The notes under the pieces: generated by a model
What the model was told of the DNA's origin: nothing
Seen by the model: only the letters and a program-made list of their open reading frames with translations
Database searches by the model: none
Program-made: the position numbers and the translations under genes
Shown: piece after piece, positions 1 through 9,450 of the stretch
Position numbering within the stretch: the first letter of the stretch is position 1
Layout of the letters: every line of letters begins with the position of its first letter
Assembly (NCBI GenBank): GCA_038114465.1
Contig: JAYNQW010000014.1
Location: 1 to 64,000, forward strand
Length of the DNA: 64,000 bases
Reading direction: 5' to 3'
From: CALINB01 sp938045325
GTDB taxonomy: Bacteria; Pseudomonadota; Alphaproteobacteria; Rhodospirillales; CALINB01

Positions 1-1898
1 CCCTCACCCCGTAGAGATAAAACCCAATCTTCCCAGAATGAATAATACTTTGCCCCTTTTAATGTGCTGCGAAGGTATTTTGTTGGCCCACCAACACCGG
101 CATAAGACACCCTTAATGACGTCATATATCCCTTTGTTGGAAGAATTTTACTGTCCCGGGTATCATAAACCAAAGTTGATGAAACCTCAGAAATTATGCG
201 CGAGCCTTGCTCTGACCGAACAAATGGAGAGGCATCGACCGCAATATCATCAATCTTCGATTTATTGAATTTATACCGCCAAGATTGACTTAACCGTTCA
301 GTGATTGGGTAACCTAATCTTAAACTTGCACCGGTTGCCTCGCGATCAAATGAGCTTGAATCTTGCAAATCCTGTGTTGTTCGAAACACATCGAATCCGG
401 CAGCAACTTCGCGGCCAAGAAAATACGGCTCTGTAAAACTCAAATCCAAGTCATTTCGTTTTTGAGCAACCGAAACATTTAATCTAAGTGTCTGACCAAG
501 CCCCAGTAAATTTCGTTCCTGAATCCCGATTTCAGCCAAAGCACCACTTGTCGTGGAGAAGCCGCCGCCTAGTGTGACCTCACCGGTCGACCGTTCCTCC
601 ACATGAGCCTTAACAATGACCTTATCCGGCGCGCTGCCTGGAACTTGATCCACATTCAATTTTTGGAAGAAATTTAAATTTCGAATTCTTTGTTGCGAAC
701 GGCGCAACTTCGAAACATTAAAAGCATCTCCCTCAACCAACCGAAACTCGCGACGGATGACTTTGTCCTGCGTGCGAACATTGCCGGTGATCTCGATCCG
801 TTCAACATAACGGCGTGGGCCCTCATTGACTTCAAATGTCAGATTGATCAGTTGTTTGTCGCGAATCCGGTTTGTCCGCGGACGAATCTCGACAAAAGAA
901 ATACCTTTTTCATTGATGTGTGTTGTTAAACGTTGAACAACGTTTTCCGTTTCACTGGCGTCGTACCAACTACCCTTTTTAAGCTCGAGCCGATCAACAA
1001 GTTCTGCTTCATTGACGCCTTTAAGACGAACCGCAAGATTGATATCGCCGTACTTATAACGCTTACCTTCATCAATTGTGAATGTGATGAAAAAGTTTGT
1101 GCGATCCGGACTGAGTTCAGCGACGGCCGAAACAACCCGAAAATCAGAAAAACCTTTTTTAAGATAAAAACTTCTTAATATCTATCTATCCAGAGTCAAT
1201 CGATCGGGATATTATCGATCACTAGAAGAAAAGAACCGCCACCAACGCGTTTCTTTTGTTCTGACAATCTCCCGCAATCGGGAATCTGAAAATTCACGAT
1301 TGCCGACAAATCGGATTTTTCGAACATCCGTTTTTTTGCCTTCATTAATTTCAAAGACAAGGTCAATTCTATTTTGCGGCAGCTGAATGACCTTGGGATC
1401 AATCGACGCAGCAAACAAACCATTTGCCCGATAAACGGCCAATAACCTCTTTACGTCATTTTGAACTTTCGTGCGGGTAAAAATGATACGCGGCCGCAAC
1501 GAAACTTCTGTTGCCAAAACATCTTCTTCAACCGCTTTATTCCCCTCAAAGGCAACGCGATTAATCACAGGGTTTTCAACTACGGAGACAAGAAGCACGT
1601 TGCCCTGCCGGTTAACGGAAACATCGGAAAATAGTCCCGTCGAAAAAAGGCTTTTGAGAGAACGATTGAGACGGTCTAAGTCGTAGACATCGCCTTTTTT
1701 GAGAACCATGTAAGAAATAACCGTACCGGCCTCGACACGCTGGTTGCCTTCAACACGAATGTCTTGAATGATATTGGACGATAATGAGGGCGCAGATAAG
1801 GGTCCAGGGGTTTGCGCGTGCAAACCCTGTATTCCCGGAATCAGAAGTCCGAGGCCAACGATAATGGCGGGCAATATTCGGCCCAAGTTATCCCCCAT
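1..1898 (-). pseudogene. bamA: Outer membrane assembly factor BamA, partial, with two in-frame stops
   Basis: BamA inserts beta-barrel proteins into the outer membrane. The ATG at 1898 starts a signal peptide (hydrophobic stretch, cleavage plausible after HA near residue 29), followed by POTRA-type repeats. The frame meets TAA at codon 229 (1212-1214) and TAG at codon 239 (1182-1184). Past them the same frame stays open to base 3 and still reads as BamA: POTRA sequence such as YLKKGFSDFRVVSA, then barrel sequence including KGAKYYSFWEDWVLSLRGE at the window edge. The residues between the stops (YPDRLTLDR) also fit the family, so there is no frameshift. The gene follows rseP, its usual neighbour. 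BamA is essential, so I infer a sequence error or a consensus of mixed strains rather than true loss. The C-terminus lies outside the window. Confidence 0.85.
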
Positions 1899-1926
1899 GG
1901 TTTTTCATGACAAAGCCATAAAAAGC

Positions 1927-3054
1927 TTAAAATTCAATTACTTTTAAATGATTTACTAGGTCGTTCCAAGTCGCAAAGACAATCAAAAACATGACGAGGA
2001 TAAAACCGACACGAAAGCTGTATTCCTGGACTTTTAAGCTTAACGGGCGCCCCCGGACCGCTTCCGCGCCGTACATGACCAAATGACCGCCATCCAGAAC
2101 GGGAATGGGAAAAAGGTTGATTAGGCCCAAATTTAGGGACAAAACCGCCATAAAATTAATCAAATTGATCCAACCGCCCTGGGCCACCTCCCCAGACATT
2201 TGAGCGATCCGCAGCGGTCCACCCAGCTCTTCGGCGGTTCTTTGGCCTGTCAGCATTTCGCCTAGATATTTCAAAATTAAGCCGGTGTAATCGATGGCGC
2301 GTTTCGTGGCCATCCATGCCGCCATAAAGGGGTTTTGAGGCTCGTATTTGATCTGCTTCAAATCCGGAGAAACGCCAAGCAAGCCGATTTCACGTTTAAT
2401 TCCATCCTTTTCTGAAACCGTTTGCGCTTTTGGTGTTGCCGATAAATGGATTGGATTGCCGTCTCTAAGAATGGAAAAATTCAATTTAACGCCCGGGTTT
2501 TTGCTGACGACCGCTCTCAGATCGTCAAAAGACGTTACTTTCTGATCATTAATAGCAACGACCTGATCCCCCGGTTTTAATTTAGCCGCCATGGCGGCAC
2601 TGTCCGGTTGAACGTTTCCAATACCGGCAAGCAATATCGGGCTACCTGCAAAGGCAAACAAACCAGTCCAAAGGACAATCGTCAGCAGGTAATTTGCCGC
2701 CGGCCCTGCTGCGACAATGGCCGCTCTTTGCCCCAGGCGCTTGTGAAAGAATGAAACTTCTTTTTCCTCGTCCGTTAGCTCTTCTTCAGGCTCATCCTGG
2801 GCAAAGTTTTCGCCGAACATTTTAACATAACCGCCAAGCGGTATAGCGCTGAAACGCCAGCGTGTTCCGTGCTTGTCATTAAATCCATAAATTTCCGGGC
2901 CAAAACCAATTGAGAAAACTTCTACACGAACGCCATTGCGCCGGGCGACCCAGTAATGCCCGAGTTCATGGAAAAACACCAAGACCGTTAATACAAACAA
3001 AAACGGGATGACATAATTCCAGGTTCCGTCCCAAATATTAGTAATAAATTCCAT
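1927..3054 (-). CDS. rseP: Site-2 intramembrane zinc protease RseP
   Basis: Inner membrane metalloprotease of the site-2 family, which cuts anti-sigma factors and leftover signal peptides within the membrane. The 375-residue protein has the zinc motif HELGH at residues 29-33 in the first membrane segment, a central PDZ domain (about residues 120-210), and the second active-site motif NLFPIPVLDGGH near residue 320, followed by a last membrane span. The length is normal for alphaproteobacterial RseP. It sits between dxr and bamA, the standard order, with 28 bases to bamA and 56 to dxr. Confidence 0.95.
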   Translation of the reverse strand: MEFITNIWDGTWNYVIPFLFVLTVLVFFHELGHYWVARRNGVRVEVFSIGFGPEIYGFNDKHGTRWRFSAIPLGGYVKMFGENFAQDEPEEELTDEEKEVSFFHKRLGQRAAIVAAGPAANYLLTIVLWTGLFAFAGSPILLAGIGNVQPDSAAMAAKLKPGDQVVAINDQKVTSFDDLRAVVSKNPGVKLNFSILRDGNPIHLSATPKAQTVSEKDGIKREIGLLGVSPDLKQIKYEPQNPFMAAWMATKRAIDYTGLILKYLGEMLTGQRTAEELGGPLRIAQMSGEVAQGGWINLINFMAVLSLNLGLINLFPIPVLDGGHLVMYGAEAVRGRPLSLKVQEYSFRVGFILVMFLIVFATWNDLVNHLKVIEF

Positions 3055-3110
3055 GATTCATTCTTTTCCGTATCGGACCGTCATGAAGCAGCTGCTTTTT
3101 CTTCTTTCAG

Positions 3111-4338
3111 CTAACGTCTGGCCAATCCATTGTTAATTAAATCTTCTGCAATTGCCCTTGACGTTTGATCAGCGTCATAAACCTCTTCAAGAGTGGATAA
3201 ATAGCCGGCAGGAGCTTTTGCAACAGTCTCTTCGACAATCCGGGCAATATCGAGAAAACCGATTTTCTCCTGTAAAAAATACTGTACCGCAATTTCATTG
3301 GCCGCGTTTAAGTAAGGTGGCGCGGATCCACCGATTTTCAAGGCCTCGCGGGCTAGGCGAAGGGCCGGAAACCGCTCAGGGTCCGGCGGCTCGAACGTCA
3401 ATGTGGCGATATCCTCAAGGGCCAATTTCGGCGACGGTGAGGCCATTCGTTCCGGCCAGGCCAGCGTGTAGGCGATCGGGGTCCGCATATCCGGCGTGCC
3501 TAATTGAGCTAAAACCGAACCATCAATATAGGCAACCATGCTGTGAATGACGGATTGCGGGTGAACCAGAATATCGATTTTTTCTTCCGGCAATCCGAAC
3601 AAATGATAAGCCTCGATCAATTCCAGGCCTTTATTCATCATCGTTGCTGAATCGACCGAAATTTTGGCGCCCATATCCCAGTTTGGGTGTGCAACAGCCT
3701 GCGCTGGTGTCACCTGCGACATTTCTTCTTGTTTCAGTTCCCGAAACGGGCCGCCTGAGGCCGTCAATATGATGCGCTCAATCTGATCAATTTTATCGAA
3801 ATCAAAAACTTGGAAAATTGCGTTGTGTTCTGAATCGACGGGCAGAAGCGTCGCACCGCTTTTCTTGATTTCCGACAGCATGACATCGCCAGCCGATACC
3901 ATGCATTCTTTATTGGCAAACCCGACGGTCGCACCACGCTGAATTGCCGTTAATGTCGGTTTCAAGCCAGCGATACCGACGATACCGGCCATGACAAAAT
4001 CAGATTGACGATCGGCCGCTTCACAGACAGCGTCCGCCCCAGCGGCAACTTCAATTGATGAACCAGACAACGATGCTTTTAGTTCATTGTATTTATCCGG
4101 ATCGGCTACGACGGCGAATTGCGCGTTTAATGCTATAGCCTGTTCCGCTCACAACTCAACATTGCGGTTGGCTGTTAAAGNNNNNNNNNNGAATAAGATC
4201 GATCGTGCTGGTGCCGACCGAACCGGTCGAGCCCAGGATCGTCACACATCGGTGGTCCCCTCCCGCATTTGCAGAAGAACGGCTTGGCGCAGATTGATTT
4301 GATTGTTTTTCCGGGCTGCTACCCGTCATGTCATCCAT
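3111..4338 (-). pseudogene. dxr: 1-deoxy-D-xylulose 5-phosphate reductoisomerase, interrupted by an N run and an in-frame TGA
   Basis: Dxr converts DXP to MEP, the first committed step of the non-mevalonate isoprenoid pathway. The ATG at 4338 gives an extended polar N-terminus and then the NADPH-binding motif ILGSTGSVGTSTIDLI. The N run at 4181-4190 follows. Compared with E. coli Dxr about 11 residues belong here, so the real gap is nearer 30 bases and the frame change across it means nothing. After the gap the protein resumes as LTANRNVEL, then a TGA at 4149-4151, then AEQAIALNAQFAVVADPDKY and the rest through to 3111, with the catalytic region SVDSATMMNKG and HPQSVIHSMV. The TGA replaces an ordinary leucine-like position, not a redox Cys. 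cdsA overlaps the start by 13 bases. I infer an assembly or sequence error. Confidence 0.85.
4181..4190. other. Scaffold gap (10 N)
   Basis: Ten unknown bases inside dxr. The true missing length is probably about 30 bases, judged from the residues absent between the NADPH-binding motif and the next conserved strand of Dxr. It shows that the window is a scaffold rather than one continuous contig. Confidence 0.95.
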
Positions 4339-5192
4339 TTAATTACCTCTTCGCGCGCCAAAAAATACAGTAATCCAAAGGCCCACGACATCGCTAAAAG
4401 GCTATCAACCCTGTCTAATAAACCGCCGTGTCCGGGGATTATCGAACCGGCATCTTTAACTTGAAACTGACGTTTTATATGGGATTCCAACAAATCACCA
4501 CATTGTGATATTATTCCTAATATTGCGGCCCCAAAGACAAGAACGAGGAACGCAGATTCCTTAACAATTAGCGCAAACCCTACGCCAACAAGGGCCGCAC
4601 ACCCAACACCACCAATAAATCCCGCCCATGTTTTATTGGGACTCAAAACGGGCGCCAATTTCGGCCCCCCTATCAACCGGCCAAAAGCATAGGCCCCCGT
4701 ATCCGCCGCCCAGGCGACCAGAAAGATTAAGATGATAATATTAAATCCGGCTTGATGTTCGTGACGCAGTAAAATCAAAAAAAATGTTGAAAACCCGATA
4801 TAGACAAAGCCAATCGCAAGCCAAGGCGGCTGCATAGAAACTTGGGATGCTTGATCGGTTCTTGATGAGTTTGATTTTTTGCCGATAAAAAAAACAACAA
4901 ATAAATAAAATGCACCACTTGATAAGGTTGCAACACTCAACGCAATTTGAGATCGAGAAGCCAACACCAGTGCAACTAAACCAATGGTGTAAAATATTAT
5001 TGCATCCGCTTTAAAGAGTTTTGTGCCGCATAAATTCATCCATTCATAAGCAAGAATGATAAAACCAAGCATGATCAATAAATCAAATGCGGGATAGCCA
5101 TAATAAATCGCCCCTAACACCGGGGGGATCATCACGAGCGCCGAAACGAGGCGCTTAAAAAACGTGTGAGCCTCAGCTCGAGGTTGCGCCAT
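4326..5192 (-). CDS. cdsA: Phosphatidate cytidylyltransferase
   Basis: Makes CDP-diacylglycerol from phosphatidate and CTP at the inner membrane, the branch point for bacterial phospholipids. The ATG at 5192 (MAQPRAEAH) is preferred over a longer in-frame start at 5333, because that extension lies wholly over uppS; the chosen start overlaps uppS by 20 bases. The 288-residue protein has several membrane spans, the SPNKTWAGFIGG motif and the C-terminal signature DLLESHIKRQFQVKDAG then PGHGGLLDRVDS, which holds the catalytic acidic residues. It lies between uppS and dxr as in most alphaproteobacteria. Confidence 0.95.
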   Translation of the reverse strand: MAQPRAEAHTFFKRLVSALVMIPPVLGAIYYGYPAFDLLIMLGFIILAYEWMNLCGTKLFKADAIIFYTIGLVALVLASRSQIALSVATLSSGAFYLFVVFFIGKKSNSSRTDQASQVSMQPPWLAIGFVYIGFSTFFLILLRHEHQAGFNIIILIFLVAWAADTGAYAFGRLIGGPKLAPVLSPNKTWAGFIGGVGCAALVGVGFALIVKESAFLVLVFGAAILGIISQCGDLLESHIKRQFQVKDAGSIIPGHGGLLDRVDSLLAMSWAFGLLYFLAREEVIKWMT

Positions 5193-5913
5193 ATCGTCTT
5201 TCACGTGCCTGGAATTCACGAACGGCGCTTTCGAAATCTTCTTTAGAAAAATCCGGCCAATGTTTATCGATAAAAACAAACTCGGTATAAGCTGATTGCC
5301 ACAACAGGAAATTACTAATTCTTTGTTCCCCACTGGTACGGATCAATAAGTCCGGGTCCGGAATATCGGCTGTGTATAAGTGCTTTTCAAACTCGCTTTC
5401 ATTGATATCAGTAGAATGAAGAAGGCCTTGCTCAACCTTTTGCGCCAATAATTTTGCAGCATGAGCAATTTCGGACCGCCCCCCATAACTTAACGCAACG
5501 GTTAAATTAATAAGCGTATTCGATGATGTTTTCTCTTCGGCATTTTCAATCAAATCGACGATATCACGAGCAAGTCTTTCGCGGTCACCGATAACGCGAA
5601 ACCGGACACCCTTCTCGCATAAATAATTAATTTCACTACGCAGATGAAAGCGCAACAATCCCATAAGATCGTTGATTTCCGTTTCTGGCCGGTTCCAGTT
5701 TTCTTGTGAAAACCCATAAAGAGTTAAATACGAAACGCCGATTTCAGCCGCACTTTTGATAGCCGTTTTAACGGATTCAGCGCCCCGTTGATGGCCTGCC
5801 GTGCGTGGCAGATTACGTGCTTTTGCCCACCGGCCATTGCCATCCATAATAATGGCAACATGGACCGGAACGTCCTGCTCCTCACTATGTTTGATGCGGA
5901 CAATTGACATCAT
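5173..5913 (-). CDS. uppS: Undecaprenyl diphosphate synthase
   Basis: cis-Prenyltransferase that extends farnesyl diphosphate to the C55 lipid carrier used for peptidoglycan and other envelope polymers. The 246-residue protein carries the catalytic and Mg-binding motif MDGNGRWAK (Asp at residue 24), GFSQENWNRP, and the C-terminal LIRTSGEQRISNFLLWQSAY signature. The start ATG shares one base with the frr stop (TAATG), so the two are likely coupled in translation. The length is normal. Confidence 0.97.
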   Translation of the reverse strand: MMSIVRIKHSEEQDVPVHVAIIMDGNGRWAKARNLPRTAGHQRGAESVKTAIKSAAEIGVSYLTLYGFSQENWNRPETEINDLMGLLRFHLRSEINYLCEKGVRFRVIGDRERLARDIVDLIENAEEKTSSNTLINLTVALSYGGRSEIAHAAKLLAQKVEQGLLHSTDINESEFEKHLYTADIPDPDLLIRTSGEQRISNFLLWQSAYTEFVFIDKHWPDFSKEDFESAVREFQARERRYGATSS

Positions 5914-6482
5914 TAAACCTGCATAATTTCTTTTTCTTTATTTTCGAGAAACTCGTCAATTTTTTTGATAAATCCATCAGTAAGAGTTTGAATTTCCTGC
6001 CCCTGATCATGATGAAGATCTTTGGAAATTTTACCGTCTTTTTCATCTTTTTTAAGTTCATCCATGAAATGACGGCGGACATTGCGAACCGCAACTCTGG
6101 AATCTTCAGCATACTTACTGGCGATTTTAGACAGCTCGATACGCCGCTCTTCCGTCAAGGCCGGGATCGGCACCCGGACAAGCTGTCCGTCCGATTGTGG
6201 GTTTAAACCCAATCCGGAATCTTGAATCGCTTTTTCGACGGCTTTAACAAGACTCTTGTCCCAAACTTGAACCGTTAACAAACGCGGCTCCGGTGCGTTA
6301 ATTGTACCGACCTGACTCATCGGCATATCGCTCCCATAAGCATCAACGTTGATAGGCTCTAACAAACTGGGGGCTGCTCGTCCTGTTCGCAGTCCCGCAA
6401 ACTCTTGCAAAAGAACATCAAAAGCCCCTTGCATACGGCGCTCGATATCTTTCTTCGTCTTTGCAAAATCGTTATCTGACAC
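5913..6482 (-). CDS. frr: Ribosome recycling factor
   Basis: Splits the post-termination ribosome together with EF-G. The 189-residue protein has the family core LRTGRAAPSLLEPI near residue 30 and VRNVRR near residue 135. The start is GTG at 6482, placed just after a strong ribosome binding site (GGGAGGTG on the minus strand); no ATG lies close by. It follows pyrH by 26 bases and overlaps uppS by one base, in the classic tsf-pyrH-frr-uppS order. Confidence 0.97.
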   Translation of the reverse strand: MSDNDFAKTKKDIERRMQGAFDVLLQEFAGLRTGRAAPSLLEPINVDAYGSDMPMSQVGTINAPEPRLLTVQVWDKSLVKAVEKAIQDSGLGLNPQSDGQLVRVPIPALTEERRIELSKIASKYAEDSRVAVRNVRRHFMDELKKDEKDGKISKDLHHDQGQEIQTLTDGFIKKIDEFLENKEKEIMQV

Positions 6483-6508
6483 GTTTCACCTCCCTTTACT
6501 GGATTAGT

Positions 6509-7225
6509 TTACTGAACAACCGTAAAGGTCCCTTTTCCTTGTATTGTTTCGGCAAATGATCCTGAATTGTGAATGGAAAACACTAAAATTGGAACGGCAT
6601 TCTCCTGCGACAAAGCGATTGCCGATGTATCCATGACTTTTAAATTTTTTGTGATAACCTCTTGATAACTTAAGCTATCAAAACGGGTTGCTGTCGCATC
6701 GGTTTTCGGGTCAGCACTATAAACACCATCGACCTGCGTACCTTTTAACAAAGCTTCACAATTCATCTCAGCGGCCCGGAGAGCAGCGGCCGTATCGGTC
6801 GTGAAATAAGGGTTGCCTGTGCCGGCTGCAAAAATAACCACACGGCCCTTTTCCATATGACGAATTGCACGACGGCGAATATAGGGTTCACAAACGGCTT
6901 GCATAGGGATTGCCGACTGAACACGTGTAGGCACACCTTGAGACTCCAAGGCACTTTGCATGGCTAAGGCGTTAATGACAGTCGCCAGCATTCCCATATA
7001 GTCGGCACTTGTTCTTTCAATGCTAGATGCCGCCGCCGATACCCCACGAAATATATTGCCGCCGCCGATCACCAGGCAGATTTGTACGCCAAGCGCATGA
7101 ACTTCGCTGATTTCTCTGGCAATTCGTTCGACAGTCTTTGGGTCAAGGCCGTAGGGCAAATCTCCCATCAAACCTTCACCAGAGAGCTTTAACAACACCC
7201 GGCTATATTTTTGCTTGCCCGCCAT
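6509..7225 (-). CDS. pyrH: UMP kinase
   Basis: Phosphorylates UMP to UDP in pyrimidine nucleotide synthesis; bacterial UMP kinases are hexamers of the amino acid kinase fold. The 238-residue sequence shows LLKLSGEGLMG (phosphate loop) near the N-terminus, VIGGGNIFRG, and GTGNPYFTTDTAAALRA. It starts with ATG at 7225, lies 185 bases after tsf and 26 bases before frr, and is of normal length. Confidence 0.97.
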   Translation of the reverse strand: MAGKQKYSRVLLKLSGEGLMGDLPYGLDPKTVERIAREISEVHALGVQICLVIGGGNIFRGVSAAASSIERTSADYMGMLATVINALAMQSALESQGVPTRVQSAIPMQAVCEPYIRRRAIRHMEKGRVVIFAAGTGNPYFTTDTAAALRAAEMNCEALLKGTQVDGVYSADPKTDATATRFDSLSYQEVITKNLKVMDTSAIALSQENAVPILVFSIHNSGSFAETIQGKGTFTVVQ

Positions 7226-7410
7226 GTGACGAAAATTCTCCCAAAGTCCTCGTTTTTATCGCCACTACGAAAGTGCCTGAATTTGCTTGCCTGCGTGTAT
7301 ATCCGCCAACATCAAGCAAACGCGAGAGATATCATACACAAAGACGATTATGCAGGCAGCATGAGTTCAGGCGTAATTTTCAAGTCACCAAAACCGGCAG
7401 AATACCCCGA

Positions 7411-8337
7411 TTAGGCGCCTGCGACAGCAGCAACCTCAGCAGCAAAATCGTCATCGCGCTTTTCAATCCCTTCACCCAGGGCGAATCGCACAAAAGCCTT
7501 CACCGCAACGGCACTACCGGCATCTTTTCCGGCCGCCTCAACCGCTTTTGCAACTTTACTATCACCATCGATAACGAATGTCTGATCCATCAAGCAAACT
7601 TCTTCATAAAATTTACGCAGACGGCCTTCGACCATTTTTGCGATAATTTCTTCCGGCTTGCCGGAATCTTTTGCTTGCTGGCTCAACACCTCACGTTCCC
7701 GCTCAATGGCTTCTGGATCCAAATCATATTTGGAAACGGATTGCGGGTTTGCCGCCGCAATATGCATGGCGAGCTGTTTGCCAAATGCTTCCAATTTCTC
7801 TTGATCGCCTTCTGATTCAAGAGCGACAATGACACCGATTTTTCCCAATCCAGCAGTCGTCGCGTTATGCATATACGTAGCAACAACACCTTTATCGACG
7901 CTCAAAGCAGCAACACGGCGTAAATTCATATTTTCGCCGATCGTTGAAATCAGATGCGTCAGTTGATCGCCAACAGTGCCCTCACCTTTCGGATAGTCAG
8001 CGGCTTGAAGTTTATCCAAGTCGTCGTTACCGGCAAGCGCGAGTCCGGCAACTTCTTTAACAAAATCCTGGAAGGTGTCATTTCGCGAAACAAAATCCGT
8101 TTCAGCATTCACTTCGACAATGGCGCCTTTTCCATCCGCCGCCACAATGCCGACAAGACCTTCTGAAGCAACCCGGCCTGCTTTTTTAGCTGCCGCTGCA
8201 AGTCCTTTCGTTCGAAGCCAATCCACGGCGGCCTCGAGATCGCCGTCATTCTCCGTGAGCGCCTTTTTACAATCCATCATGCCGGCGCCAGATTTTTCTC
8301 GCAGCTCTTTAACGAGCGCAGCTGTGATCTCAGCCAT
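7411..8337 (-). CDS. tsf: Translation elongation factor Ts
   Basis: Nucleotide exchange factor for EF-Tu. The ATG at 8337 (MAEITAALVKELREK) is chosen because AGAGG lies six bases upstream; an in-frame TTG two codons earlier is less likely. The 308-residue protein has the N-terminal UBA-like module with SGAGMMDCKKAL, and the core motif EVNAETDFVSRN. It follows rpsB by 46 bases, as nearly always in bacteria, and is probably co-transcribed with it. Confidence 0.97.
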   Translation of the reverse strand: MAEITAALVKELREKSGAGMMDCKKALTENDGDLEAAVDWLRTKGLAAAAKKAGRVASEGLVGIVAADGKGAIVEVNAETDFVSRNDTFQDFVKEVAGLALAGNDDLDKLQAADYPKGEGTVGDQLTHLISTIGENMNLRRVAALSVDKGVVATYMHNATTAGLGKIGVIVALESEGDQEKLEAFGKQLAMHIAAANPQSVSKYDLDPEAIEREREVLSQQAKDSGKPEEIIAKMVEGRLRKFYEEVCLMDQTFVIDGDSKVAKAVEAAGKDAGSAVAVKAFVRFALGEGIEKRDDDFAAEVAAVAGA

Positions 8338-8383
8338 TTTCAACCTCTTTTCAAAAAATCTTTGTAACGATTAAATTAAACAG

Positions 8384-9232
8384 CTATGCCGTTTGTTCCG
8401 GTTGTGCTTCTTCTGCAGCTGGTGCTTCGCTTTCAGAAACCACCGCCTCGGCAGCGGGCGATTCGTCAGACGCACCCTCAGCCGGCAGCGTTTCTTCAGG
8501 CCCCGTTTCAGAAGCCCCCAAATCAACACCGGAAACCGACATTTCCTGTTTGATTCCATCCAGCACGGACTCGGCGATCAAGTCGCAATACATATTAACG
8601 GCGCGGATCGCATCATCATTACCAGGAATGGGATAATCGACTCCTTCCGGGCTGCTATTGCTATCAATAACCGCAACAACAGGAATGTTCAGCTTATTGG
8701 CTTCTTGGATGGCGATGTCTTCTTTGTTTGTGTCGATCACGACAATAATGTCCGGAAGACCACCCATATCTTTAATCCCACCAAGAGCCCGGTCAAGTTT
8801 ATCGCGCTGGCGTTCCATGCCTAAAAGCTCTTTCTTGGTTAACCCCTGCATTTCATCTGAACCCAGCTTTTCTTCCAAATCCTTCAACTGTTTGATGGAT
8901 TTAGAAATTGTCTGCCAGTTCGTCAGCATACCGCCCAACCAACGGTGGTTCACATAATATTGCCCACATCGCTTTGCGGCGTCAGCAATCTTTAACGCTG
9001 CTTGACGTTTGGTGCCGACAAACAAGACCCGGCCACCACCGGCGACAACCTGACGTACGGCCGTCATAGCGCGATGCAATAGCGGCACTGTTTGCTGCAG
9101 ATCGATAATATGAATGTTGTTGCGGACGCCGAACAGAAACGGGGACATCTTCGGGTTCCAACGGCGTGTATTGTGTCCGAAATGAACGCCGGCTTCGAGC
9201 AGCTGGCGCATAGTAAACGATGGCAAAGCCAT
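8384..9232 (-). CDS. rpsB: 30S ribosomal protein S2
   Basis: Small-subunit ribosomal protein that binds late and interacts with S1. The 282-residue protein has the typical start LPSFTMRQLLEAGVHFGHNT and the motif NHRWLGGMLTNW. An acidic Ala/Glu-rich tail of about 50 residues follows the core, as in many alphaproteobacteria. The ATG at 9232 has AAGGAG eight bases upstream. It heads the rpsB-tsf operon downstream of dnaE. Confidence 0.97.
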   Translation of the reverse strand: MALPSFTMRQLLEAGVHFGHNTRRWNPKMSPFLFGVRNNIHIIDLQQTVPLLHRAMTAVRQVVAGGGRVLFVGTKRQAALKIADAAKRCGQYYVNHRWLGGMLTNWQTISKSIKQLKDLEEKLGSDEMQGLTKKELLGMERQRDKLDRALGGIKDMGGLPDIIVVIDTNKEDIAIQEANKLNIPVVAVIDSNSSPEGVDYPIPGNDDAIRAVNMYCDLIAESVLDGIKQEMSVSGVDLGASETGPEETLPAEGASDESPAAEAVVSESEAPAAEEAQPEQTA

Positions 9233-9369
9233 GATTGTAACTCCTTCTCCGGTTCGTCCTCCGTGGGTGTCGCCAAGCTTATCTTGGCACCGGAGCGATC
9301 AGACGGGATTGACCGAATGAGCGCAGCCCCACGTGTGAATTTGAACGGTTAAACCATCCAGTGGCGCGC

Positions 9370-9398
9370 TAGATACCGGAACAATCAGACCTTGGCAA
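9370..9398 (-). promoter_or_regulatory. Candidate promoter for rpsB-tsf
   Basis: On the minus strand TTGCCA (9393-9398), 17 bases, then TATCTA (9370-9375), about 140 bases upstream of the rpsB start. The -35 box matches the sigma-70 consensus at five of six bases, the -10 box at three. The spacing is ideal, but the call rests on inspection only. Confidence 0.35.
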
Positions 9399-9450
9399 GT
9401 GAAATTGGCAGAAATTTGGGATTTTTCGGTATTCCACCGGTATTAAGCCG

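Noticed and set aside
1182..1214. Stop codon reassignment explaining the TAA and TAG in bamA
   Set aside because: All other genes in the window end normally at TAA, TAG or TGA, so the code is standard; Sec uses only UGA.
4149..4151. TGA in dxr as a third selenocysteine codon
   Set aside because: The position is normally Leu, not a redox Cys; it is next to an N run; one base change explains it.
7138..7815. Long plus-strand open frames over pyrH-tsf and over the nuo genes
   Set aside because: They are shadows of the minus-strand genes; their translations show no family motifs and no ribosome binding sites.
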